This document shows positions 1 to 7,757 of a DNA stretch of 64,000 nt, piece after piece. This DNA comes from Rodentibacter genomosp. 2. Lineage in GTDB: Bacteria > Pseudomonadota > Gammaproteobacteria > Enterobacterales > Pasteurellaceae. A model generated the notes under the pieces. The model was not told the origin of the DNA. It ran no database searches and worked only from the letters and a program-made list of their open reading frames with translations. Where the stretch lies: assembly GCA_001999425.1 (NCBI GenBank), contig MLHP01000013.1, forward strand, positions 166,460 to 230,459. The letters are read 5' to 3'. The position numbers and the translations under genes were made by a program. Each line of letters opens with the position of its first letter. Position 1 is the first letter of the stretch.

Positions 1-1071
1 GACAAAGCCAATAAACCAAATAGCTAAACCTATAACATCAATATTTTTCTGAGGTTCGCTTTGTTTAAATACAAAGAAATCAGCAATCAATACCCCTATC
101 ATAGGAGCGAACACCGATCCGATAAAAAAGAGAAAATGCTCATATTGTGTAACCGGCAGCATCGTTGCAAGAATAATACCGGTAATCACAGTGAGAATTG
201 AAACCCATTTCACACTCAATTTAGAGTAAATATTATTCAAACTCATTCCCGTGGAATATGCCGGTAATGCTGTATTGATCATGGTTGATGTGACAACAAT
301 CAGTACGCCAACGATACTGATTCCGGATAATGCCAAAATTTGAGCGATTTCCGATTTTCCGCTTACAAGCGCGGCCCCCAATCCAATGGAGTACATCCAG
401 CAGCTTGTGACAGTATAGGCGAGAGTTGAAAGTGCGGTTGTTTTTAACGGTGTTTTTGTGTGTTTTGTATGATCGGAAACAACCGGAATCCAAGATAACG
501 GCATAATGGCTGCAATTTCTACCGCAGTACCGAACTTAATATGATGTAGCTCTTCCAACAGCGGGATAAAATCACGGCTAATGATTTGCAATGTTAACCA
601 AAGCATTAATAAAAACATCGTCACCAAAGACAGGCTTTTTATCACACCAAGATTGGTAAATCCCATTAATAACCAGACTATGATGAGTACACCTAATCCA
701 ACGGTAAATAAGGGGAAAAATGCATTTTGTGCATCCTGTTGATTCAAAATAGAGATCACCTCCGCCCCCATATAAATCATTACGGCAGTCCAACCGATAA
801 GCTGCATCGCATTGAGCACGGAGAAAAGTATCGAACCTTTTTGACCATAAGAAATCTGCACGGTTTGCATTGCACTTTTTTGTGTTTTGGCACCAATGAA
901 GCCGGCACAAAAGAACATTGCGCCGCCAATAATATGCCCGAGTAGAATAGCAAGAATCCCTTGTTTCCAACCAAGAGGCGCAAACCAAGTTCCGGTTAAA
1001 ATTTCAGCCATAGAAATAGCTGCAGTAAACCACACAAGACTTGCAGTAAGGTTTGAATGTTTGTGTTGCAT
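1..1071 (-). CDS. cytX: CytX-like hydroxymethylpyrimidine/thiamin-precursor permease (NCS1 family), C-terminus cut by window edge
   Basis: This is an open reading frame of 357 codons from an ATG at 1071 to the window edge with no stop, so only the C-terminal end is missing. It is a polytopic inner-membrane protein of the nucleobase:cation symporter-1 group. It starts MQHKHSNLTASLVWFTAAIS and continues with regular hydrophobic segments. The motif ISMAEILTGTWFAPLGWKQG near residues 19-38 is typical of the CytX subgroup, which is generally linked to uptake of the thiamin precursor HMP. No thi gene or TPP riboswitch is visible; the 69-base gap upstream is too short for one, so thi genes would have to lie to the left of the window. 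The substrate is inferred from family resemblance. One DNA uptake signal lies inside the gene at 430-438. Confidence 0.75.
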   Translation of the reverse strand, partial: MQHKHSNLTASLVWFTAAISMAEILTGTWFAPLGWKQGILAILLGHIIGGAMFFCAGFIGAKTQKSAMQTVQISYGQKGSILFSVLNAMQLIGWTAVMIYMGAEVISILNQQDAQNAFFPLFTVGLGVLIIVWLLMGFTNLGVIKSLSLVTMFLLMLWLTLQIISRDFIPLLEELHHIKFGTAVEIAAIMPLSWIPVVSDHTKHTKTPLKTTALSTLAYTVTSCWMYSIGLGAALVSGKSEIAQILALSGISIVGVLIVVTSTMINTALPAYSTGMSLNNIYSKLSVKWVSILTVITGIILATMLPVTQYEHFLFFIGSVFAPMIGVLIADFFVFKQSEPQKNIDVIGLAIWFIGFV

Positions 1072-1140
1072 TTTTTTCTTCCTTTTAGGTTAAGTATTGT
1101 TGATTAAAATTTATAATATAGAAAATTCAAAAAGATTAGA

Positions 1141-2058
1141 TTAAATAGGAATGCTTGAGAAGAATACCAATAAAAGCGGTGGGAGGATATTGGTTACAAA
1201 TCCAAAAGAAATAGCAATGGGTGTGACTTCTATTCCACCCGATTTTTGGATAATGGGCAAAGTACAATCTAATGCGGTCGCACCGGTGATACCAATAGCG
1301 GTTGAGCGAAAATGTTGCATAAAAAGCGGTACGATAAATAAACTAATAATTTCCCGAGATAAATCATTGAAAAATGCAATACTCCCCTGCACCGGCCCCC
1401 ACGCATTTGTCAGAACCACACTTGATAAAGAATACCATCCCATTCCTGAAGCAAATGCTAAACCCTGAGTAATAGGTATCGTTAAAACCAACGCCGCTAT
1501 GATCCCACCCAATAAAGAAGTAATGGTAAACACAATACCGGTTTGAAAACCACGTTTATTAAACAATACTTCTTTTAGTGTGATTCCGTTATTGCGCAGC
1601 TGAATACCGACAAAAAAGATTAATACGATCAGCACATAAAGATTGATACCCGTTGGTAAAACAAGATAAGTGTTAAATAACCAACCACATAAGATACCTA
1701 AAACAACTGAGCCGGAGAGTTTAAAAGAATCAACTAACGAATGCCAACGAGAGATGATCTTTCCTTGGGATTTGAGTACAGGTGCCGGATTAAAACGATC
1801 ATAAATCATTAACCCAATCATATTTGAAGTTAAAATAATCATTGAAAGTATCGCTGCTGTTTTACCAATGATGGGTAATTTTGTTTCAAGATCATCAAGC
1901 TGACCAAGTAAATATCCCATTAAAAACAGGACAATATACAACAGCAACATTACCAGCTGATTAATTCCGGCGATATACTTTTTATTTTCTACTTTCAATA
2001 AGTAACCCAATAACATTGGCACTAAAACGATTAATAATCCGTTTATCATGTCTTGCAT
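1141..2058 (-). CDS. lysO: Lysine exporter LysO (YbjE family)
   Basis: The 305-residue polytopic membrane protein matches the LysO/YbjE family in length (E. coli about 315) and layout: two short N-terminal helices, a charged loop near residues 90-108, then a second hydrophobic half. The stretch SGMGWYSLSSVVLTNAWGP and the segment near TGATALDCTLPIIQKSGG are hallmark regions of this family. LysO in E. coli exports L-lysine and the toxic analogue thialysine across the inner membrane. It is on the same strand as the siderophore genes upstream and cytX downstream, but gaps of about 90 and 70 bases suggest a separate transcript. No lysine riboswitch fits in the 89-base leader. Confidence 0.85.
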   Translation of the reverse strand: MQDMINGLLIVLVPMLLGYLLKVENKKYIAGINQLVMLLLYIVLFLMGYLLGQLDDLETKLPIIGKTAAILSMIILTSNMIGLMIYDRFNPAPVLKSQGKIISRWHSLVDSFKLSGSVVLGILCGWLFNTYLVLPTGINLYVLIVLIFFVGIQLRNNGITLKEVLFNKRGFQTGIVFTITSLLGGIIAALVLTIPITQGLAFASGMGWYSLSSVVLTNAWGPVQGSIAFFNDLSREIISLFIVPLFMQHFRSTAIGITGATALDCTLPIIQKSGGIEVTPIAISFGFVTNILPPLLLVFFSSIPI

Positions 2059-2147
2059 GATGGCTTTCCTTTGGCAATAAATCTTGTCTAGGATACTTTT
2101 TTTATTAATAGGATCAAGTTATTCAATATAAAATAACGTTAAGTAAC

Positions 2148-3212
2148 CTATCGTTTTATCCAATAACCTTTCACTCTATTTTGGTTCGCAGACAGCCCCC
2201 GTTCGGTCCGTAGATAAAATCTAACCTCTTTTGCATTTTGATGTTCAAATGCCCCCCATACATTATCAATCTGCGGTAAAGATTTTAGAACATCAATAAT
2301 ATTTGTCGCATTTGAGGTTGATTGAATATAGTGAATTTTTCCTACATTACTCATAGCCTCATCCGACAAGTAGCTCTGCTCCGCTTGAGATTGGGTTAAA
2401 CAAATCACCACAGGGGAAATTGGGTTTTGCCATTTCTCTAAAATACTTGCTACCGTAGGTAATGCGGTTTCATCACCAATTAATACACAATATCCACTTT
2501 GCAAGTGTTCCGTATGCTCATGATATTCTGCACCGGCAGAAATTATATCACCAATTTGTAATCCATTTGCCCACATCCCGCCTCGAGTATCGCCATGGAG
2601 ATAAATATCCACCAAAGCCAAATCATAAAAGTTTTTTTCTCCACTTTTCAATGCACTTCGTAGGGTATAATAACGGCGGTCTTTGTAAAAAGAATACAGC
2701 ACTCTTCCTCTTTTTTCCACAGAGAGATAACGAAGTCCCCAAAGTAATATACGGTGAAAAAGTTTGCCACAAGCCGTTAACTTTGTTGAGAACTCCACTA
2801 TTTTTGGCATTTTCTCTAACGTTTTTAGGGAAAAATTCCAAGCTAAACCTATTTCATCAGGAATGGGCACATCGCTTTTTAGTGTTAAACGCAACATATT
2901 CGGGGTTACCTTTTCTGTTGCTAAGACTTCAAAATATCGGTTTGTTTTCGCGTTTAGGGGCTTTCCCAACCTAATTTTTGCAGAATAGGCAAGATATTGT
3001 ATTTTTTCGTGAGGATCACCAATTTGTAAATTAAAGGGTACAAAGTATTTTTTACTATCGGCTAAAATTTCTATTCCATTTTCAAAAACATCATTGAGTT
3101 TAACCGTTTTTATATTAGGCGAACAAAATACTTGGCTAATGTCGAGTAATTCAGCCAAATGATCTTCATTAACGTGTTCGATAAGATCGATTTTATCTTG
3201 ATTATTAGTCAT
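2148..3212 (-). CDS. Siderophore-interacting protein (FAD/NAD(P)H ferric-siderophore reductase family)
   Basis: The 354-residue protein is probably a cytoplasmic flavin reductase that releases iron from an imported ferric siderophore. Visible features are an N-terminal HVNEDH segment (residues 13-18, like the DUF2470/HugZ-type domain), the FAD-binding RYYTLR motif at 180-185, the HGDTRGGMW phosphate-binding segment at 206-214, GDETALP at 246-252 for the nucleotide-binding half, and a C-terminal VKGYW segment. These are the standard marks of the SIP family (ViuB/YqjH/FhuF-independent reductases). It begins 3 bases after the MFS gene ends, so the two are certainly co-transcribed. Which siderophore is used is not visible. 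Confidence 0.85.
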   Translation of the reverse strand: MTNNQDKIDLIEHVNEDHLAELLDISQVFCSPNIKTVKLNDVFENGIEILADSKKYFVPFNLQIGDPHEKIQYLAYSAKIRLGKPLNAKTNRYFEVLATEKVTPNMLRLTLKSDVPIPDEIGLAWNFSLKTLEKMPKIVEFSTKLTACGKLFHRILLWGLRYLSVEKRGRVLYSFYKDRRYYTLRSALKSGEKNFYDLALVDIYLHGDTRGGMWANGLQIGDIISAGAEYHEHTEHLQSGYCVLIGDETALPTVASILEKWQNPISPVVICLTQSQAEQSYLSDEAMSNVGKIHYIQSTSNATNIIDVLKSLPQIDNVWGAFEHQNAKEVRFYLRTERGLSANQNRVKGYWIKR

Positions 3213-3215
3213 TTT

Positions 3216-4418
3216 TTAGAATTCCGGTTTTTTAATCATTTTTGTGATGGTTGAAGAGATAAAAAGTAGAGTAACTAATGTTGAAATAATACAAACGATA
3301 ACGACACTTACATAGCCAAAATTCTCGGCAAGTTGTAAACAAAAGACTTTGGCTAAAACAGAAAATAGCATTGCTACTGCAATTTGCACGGTATATGTAA
3401 TTGTCGGGGTCGTTTGCTTTGAGGCGATATCCATCATGGTGGAACTATTCGTTGTAAACATTGGTGCGAAGCTTAAATAACAAGCGGTAACAGCAATATA
3501 AGCCCAAAATGGTGAAGGATTTCCAGAAGCGAGAGGCAATAAAGCAAACAGGCTTATCAATTGTACAAAGGTAAAAAGCCGAGAACTGACTTGTCGGCTC
3601 AATCGGCGATTGATAGGTATAATAATAACCACCGCGATAAGTCCTATTATTACCCCATAATTCATCAATAAACCAATTTCCGATAATGTCCAGCCACGAT
3701 CGACAAGAGCCGGAGAAAGTATGGCAAAGCCACCGGAAAAACCGAGAGAGTAAAAAGCAAGCATCAAAAACCATTGCCACTTTCCTTGCCAAAATGTAAA
3801 AAGGATTTTCCAACTCTGCATCATTTTGGTCGATTGAGGTAGTGGAGAAACCTTTTCTTGATAATTCCACACGAGCAAACAAGGTAATAGCGAAAATCCA
3901 GCTAGTATTAGTAAACTATTTTGCCAACCTAAATGCGGATAGAGAATAACCAATCCCCCACCAATTAAATTTCCCATCATCCCACTTGCTATCTGAATGG
4001 TATTAATAGTTAAACGGGCTTTCTCTTCAAAAGCACTACATGCCAAACCATCAAGAGCTAAATCCTGTGTACCAATTAAAATCACACTTATCAATAACAA
4101 ACCGAATAATAATGGTAACTGAGTCATTGGCTGAACAAAGCTGATAAACAGCCAACTCAATGCAATACAGAATTGAATAGGTAAAAGCCACTGACGAAAA
4201 TGCCCTTTATCAGAAAATCCAAGGTACTCTACCAATGGCGCCCATAAAAAACGCAATGAGTAGGGTACAATAATCAATTTAAGATAACCAAGTTCCATCA
4301 AACTTGCGCCTTGCTGTCGCAAAATCACCACAAGAGTAGTCGCAATAAAAGCAAATCCTATATGTTGACAAATATAGCTAAACGCAAAAAGCAAGTAAGA
4401 AAAATAAGAATTTTGCAT
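3216..4418 (-). CDS. MFS siderophore importer, RhtX/FptX type
   Basis: The 400-residue protein has twelve predicted membrane helices and the AmpG/RhtX-like signature of an N-terminal helix followed by LRQQGASLMELGYLKL and PYSLRFLWAPLVEYLGF near residues 35-70. RhtX and FptX are single-component inner-membrane permeases that import rhizobactin 1021 and pyochelin, replacing the usual ABC transporter. The setting fits: it lies between an AraC/PchR-like regulator and a siderophore reductase and is opposite a TonB-dependent receptor. An exporter role is possible, but there are no siderophore biosynthesis genes in view, which favours uptake of siderophores made by others. No perfect DNA uptake signal occurs in this locus. 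Confidence 0.75.
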   Translation of the reverse strand: MQNSYFSYLLFAFSYICQHIGFAFIATTLVVILRQQGASLMELGYLKLIIVPYSLRFLWAPLVEYLGFSDKGHFRQWLLPIQFCIALSWLFISFVQPMTQLPLLFGLLLISVILIGTQDLALDGLACSAFEEKARLTINTIQIASGMMGNLIGGGLVILYPHLGWQNSLLILAGFSLLPCLLVWNYQEKVSPLPQSTKMMQSWKILFTFWQGKWQWFLMLAFYSLGFSGGFAILSPALVDRGWTLSEIGLLMNYGVIIGLIAVVIIIPINRRLSRQVSSRLFTFVQLISLFALLPLASGNPSPFWAYIAVTACYLSFAPMFTTNSSTMMDIASKQTTPTITYTVQIAVAMLFSVLAKVFCLQLAENFGYVSVVIVCIISTLVTLLFISSTITKMIKKPEF

Positions 4419-4472
4419 AGTGCTGTCAAAAAAGAAGTAATGAAAATTCCCTAAAATGAACGGCTTGCTACT

Positions 4473-5354
4473 CTATCTAGTTAGTTGGTTTGGCTTTACT
4501 CCGAATGTTTGATAAAACTGTTGGCTAAAACATTCTACCTTTTTGTAGCCCACAAATTGAGCTGCTTCGGTTACACTCATTCCCCCAAGTAAAGCAAGCT
4601 TTGCCCGTTCCATTTTAAGCTGTCTTAAATATTGCATAATGGTACAGTTATACTGTTGGCGAAACATCTTCTGCAACGTTGTAGGATTACTACAACAAGC
4701 TTTTGCAATCTCAGATAGTGTTAGGCAATCAGCTTCTTGGCTATGTAACAATTCCAATAATTTCGCTAACCGTTTATGGCTTGGTTTACTATCAACCTCA
4801 ATTAAACGGGCAGGAAAAAGTTGCTGCATAACTTCCAATAACAAATTAAACGAAAGATTGTTTAACACAGCCAATTGATATTGTGTTGAATTCTGTTCAT
4901 TGTGCAATAACTGCGTGATTAATAGAGAAATTGTACTGTTAATTTTAAAACGAAGTGGGGAATCGTATTGAGTCAATAATTGCACCATATCTAGAGGAAT
5001 GCCACTCATCCGCACCCATGATGCCTCAAAAAAGAGCACAATTTCTTTTTGCATCTGTCCCGAATAAAAAATCTTTTCCCCTTCCCGTTCATTTTCCCAC
5101 TGAGGTAAAACAGCTCCCTCACCGGCACTTAGAAAAAGTGTTTGTGTACCGATAGTTAAATGACTGGTACCCGCCAATGTAAAAATTAGACGTAAACTTG
5201 GATGAAAGTGCGTTTTAATGTGGCAACGTGATACAAGGCTATGAAGTTCGGTCGATTTGTATGCAAAACCATTATTAAATTCACGGTATTTCATTATACC
5301 TAATAACTCGGGTGTTGGATTTCTCCGTGAGTAGAGTTTTGAGCTTAATATCAA
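4473..5354 (-). CDS. AraC-family transcriptional regulator (PchR-like)
   Basis: The 293-residue protein has an N-terminal sensing domain and a C-terminal double helix-turn-helix domain in roughly the last 100 residues. The first helix pair is around LTLSEIAKACCSNPTTLQKMFRQ's core and the second around MSVTEAAQFVGYKKVECFSQ, ending in the AraC family F-x-x-x-F-G-x-x-P pattern (FYQTFGVKPNQ). PchR and relatives sense an imported siderophore and switch on the cognate receptor and permease. Its position between the divergent receptor and its own permease/reductase genes fits that role. The 54-base gap to the MFS gene allows co-transcription. Confidence 0.8.
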   Translation of the reverse strand: MILSSKLYSRRNPTPELLGIMKYREFNNGFAYKSTELHSLVSRCHIKTHFHPSLRLIFTLAGTSHLTIGTQTLFLSAGEGAVLPQWENEREGEKIFYSGQMQKEIVLFFEASWVRMSGIPLDMVQLLTQYDSPLRFKINSTISLLITQLLHNEQNSTQYQLAVLNNLSFNLLLEVMQQLFPARLIEVDSKPSHKRLAKLLELLHSQEADCLTLSEIAKACCSNPTTLQKMFRQQYNCTIMQYLRQLKMERAKLALLGGMSVTEAAQFVGYKKVECFSQQFYQTFGVKPNQLTR

Positions 5355-5470
5355 TTTACTTTTTCCTTAGGTGGATAAAATTGTCTTTTTCGGGTGTTGG
5401 TGATCCACACCTCATATTAAAATAATATAAAAATCGTTATCATTTGTAAATTATCAGAAAAGGGGTAAAA
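5355..5470. promoter_or_regulatory. Divergent promoter region with candidate Fur box
   Basis: This 116-base AT-rich gap separates the araC-type regulator (minus) from the TonB-dependent receptor (plus). At 5428-5442, read on the minus strand, TGATAACGATTTTTA matches the 7-1-7 Fur pattern TGATAAT-N-ATTATCA at 11 of 14 positions, and the first half-site is nearly perfect. Iron repression by Fur is the expected control for such genes. The site is about 30 bases before the receptor ATG, so it would sit on or just after the receptor promoter. The ribosome binding site of the receptor is AGGGG at about 5460-5464. Confidence 0.55.
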
Positions 5471-7642
5471 ATGAATCCTAAATACTCGCTTTCTACCGTA
5501 TTCCTTGGCTTACTTCCCTACTATGCAATGGGAAATAACGTCATACTTGATACTATAGAAATTCAATCTTCTTCCTCAATTAGCAGCTATAACCAAGGGT
5601 ATGGTGCATTTGGCACGAGTACCGCAACCGGATTGCCCTTATTACTAAGGGAAACCCCACAAAATGTGAGTATCATTTCCGCTCAACAAATCAGTGATCA
5701 ACGGTTAGATACCCTCGGAAAGGCTCTTAATCATGCTGTTGGGCTCTATTCTGATGTAAAAGGATCCTCAACATCCGGATACTCAGTACTTTATGCTCGT
5801 GGTAATCGCGTAAGAAATTTTCAATTAGATGGAATGCCTAGCAATAACGTAGGATTAGGTGGTAAAGGTCCCGGTGATGAACCTAACGGCTGGGGAGTTT
5901 TAAATACAGCACAATATGATCGAATTGAAATTTTACGTGGAGCAACAGCACTGATGGATGGTTATGGCGAACCAAGTGCCACAATTAGTCTACATCGCAA
6001 ACGTCCAACAAAAGACCCACAAACAACCATTCGTTTAGATAGAGGGAATTTTAATCTTTACGGTACAGAAATTGATATATCTTTTCCGCTAAATTCAGAT
6101 AATTCTATGCGGGGGCGATTTGTTGGAGCCTATACAAAAACAAAGACACATCGTGAACGGGCAAATAATCGTAATGGCATGATTTATGGTGTCGTCGAAT
6201 GGGATGTTTCACCTCAAACAACATTCACCTTAGGCGGAACCTATCAAATGATGAAAGACCGTAATAGTTCAATGTTTGGTTTAGTATTGTATGACACAAC
6301 GGGTAATGCCATTCCTGCCCAACGAACGAGTAACGCTACCATCAATGGCTCGTATGTTAATTTTAATAATTTAAATCTATTTACCGAATTAAACCATCGC
6401 TTTAGCAATAATAACTGGGAACTTAAAGCCCAATATGGTTATACGCAAGGGCACCGCGACCAAGTAGCAGGAATTGTGGGTTCTGCTTTTGCTAATCCAA
6501 CAGTTCCAATGGCTGCAGGAGCAGCGGTAAAAAGTGATGAACGCCCCCGCCAACACAATTTTGCTCTCTCATTAAATGGACATTATCAATTATGGGGGCA
6601 AGAACACGATGCTATGTTGGGTATAAGTGGTTATCTATTAAAAAATAATCAACCACGTTATATTCGTCAAATGCTCCGTTTATTTAAATCGCCATCACAA
6701 CTTGGTAATTTTAACGGTGACTACCCTATGCCGGAATGGAGCGCCAATGATGAAGATAAAAATAAAATCCATCAAATCGGCGTATATGCTGCAACCCGCT
6801 TGCGCCCAACCGATAAACTGTCTTTTATCGTCGGAGGACGCTACACTCACTTTAAAGTGATAGAAAGCACTCAATATGTCAGTGATGGAAAAAATTCTCA
6901 AGGAAGTTTTACCCCCTATTTTGGTGCAGTCTATACTCTTAATTCGAATTTCTCCGCATACGGCAGCTATGCCCAAATTTTTAAACCACAAACCAAACGA
7001 AATAAGAATAACCAGTATTTGAATTCCGAGAAAGGGAGTAATCTTGAATTTGGCTTAAAAAGTGAATTTTTTGACGGCAAACTCAATGGCTCTCTGGCAT
7101 TTTTTGAAACACGAAAACACAATGTTGGTTTTTGTGCCTCTTATAGTGCCGGTAACTTAACATGCAATTACTATGATTTTTCACCTCACACCAAAACAAG
7201 AGGTTATGAAGTAGAAGTAAATGGGCAAATTAATGATCAATGGCTAATGACGGCGGGTTTTAGTCAATCCACGGAAAAACATAACGATGGAAAAATATTT
7301 AGAACCGAAGTTCCTCGACGTCAATTTAAACTCTTTACAAGCTACACTCTGGGTAATTTTACATTTGGTGGTGGAATACGTTGGCAAAGTAAGATTTATG
7401 AAGGTAAACCTTGGGGATTACAATCCGGAGCAAGTAATGAATTGGTTACTAAAGCACGTCAGATTTCAACCCAAAAATCCTATTCCATAGTAGATTTAAT
7501 GGTTCACTACCGTTTAAATTCAACAGCTGAATTAGGGCTGAATATCGAAAATCTATTTGATAAAACTTATCGAACGAGTGTTAATTCTCATAGCTACGGT
7601 TCACCTCGACATATTGTTGGAAGTTTCACACTAAAATTTTAA
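5471..7642 (+). CDS. TonB-dependent siderophore receptor (FhuE/FpvA-like)
   Basis: The 723-residue outer-membrane receptor has a short signal peptide (about residues 1-20), a TonB-box-like LDTIEIQ at 26-32, a plug domain beginning at ETPQNVSIISAQQI, the segment ARGNRVRNFQLDGMP and then YDRIEILRGATALMDGYGEP. The barrel ends in NIENLFDKTYRTSV and a terminal phenylalanine (FTLKF), as needed for outer-membrane insertion. The spacing and sequence of the plug resemble hydroxamate-type receptors such as FhuE, but the ligand cannot be read from sequence. One unusual detail is ISLHRKRP where most relatives have INLVRKRP. It is the receptor partner of the divergent MFS/reductase operon. Confidence 0.9.
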   Translation: MNPKYSLSTVFLGLLPYYAMGNNVILDTIEIQSSSSISSYNQGYGAFGTSTATGLPLLLRETPQNVSIISAQQISDQRLDTLGKALNHAVGLYSDVKGSSTSGYSVLYARGNRVRNFQLDGMPSNNVGLGGKGPGDEPNGWGVLNTAQYDRIEILRGATALMDGYGEPSATISLHRKRPTKDPQTTIRLDRGNFNLYGTEIDISFPLNSDNSMRGRFVGAYTKTKTHRERANNRNGMIYGVVEWDVSPQTTFTLGGTYQMMKDRNSSMFGLVLYDTTGNAIPAQRTSNATINGSYVNFNNLNLFTELNHRFSNNNWELKAQYGYTQGHRDQVAGIVGSAFANPTVPMAAGAAVKSDERPRQHNFALSLNGHYQLWGQEHDAMLGISGYLLKNNQPRYIRQMLRLFKSPSQLGNFNGDYPMPEWSANDEDKNKIHQIGVYAATRLRPTDKLSFIVGGRYTHFKVIESTQYVSDGKNSQGSFTPYFGAVYTLNSNFSAYGSYAQIFKPQTKRNKNNQYLNSEKGSNLEFGLKSEFFDGKLNGSLAFFETRKHNVGFCASYSAGNLTCNYYDFSPHTKTRGYEVEVNGQINDQWLMTAGFSQSTEKHNDGKIFRTEVPRRQFKLFTSYTLGNFTFGGGIRWQSKIYEGKPWGLQSGASNELVTKARQISTQKSYSIVDLMVHYRLNSTAELGLNIENLFDKTYRTSVNSHSYGSPRHIVGSFTLKF

Positions 7643-7723
7643 CCTATGGAAAAGTAGAAAATTTTACTTATGATCGACACTATGTTTAGACAAACATATT
7701 TTTAGAACGTCAGCCAATTATTT

Positions 7724-7745
7724 GGGCAGGTTTGAATTCCTGCCC
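7724..7745. terminator. Bidirectional hairpin terminator between the receptor gene and pepN
   Basis: GGGCAGG at 7724-7730 pairs with CCTGCCC at 7739-7745 around an 8-base loop. The tail is TTTGT on the plus strand and A/T-rich on the minus strand, so it could end both converging transcripts. Confidence 0.7.
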
Positions 7746-7757
7746 TTTGTATTAAAT

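Noticed and set aside
233..988. Several short minus-strand frames at the left edge suggesting a broken gene
   Set aside because: A single uninterrupted frame from 1071 to the window edge encodes a normal CytX-like permease; the short frames are out of phase.
1072..1140. Possible TPP riboswitch upstream of cytX
   Set aside because: The gap is 69 bases and lacks the conserved TPP-riboswitch motifs.
2462..2974. 170-codon plus-strand frame opposite the siderophore reductase gene
   Set aside because: Low-complexity translation with no motif; the minus-strand protein has all SIP-family motifs.
3445..3882. 145-codon frame inside the MFS siderophore transporter gene, same strand but different frame
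   Set aside because: The main frame has clear transporter features throughout; this is a shadow in another frame.
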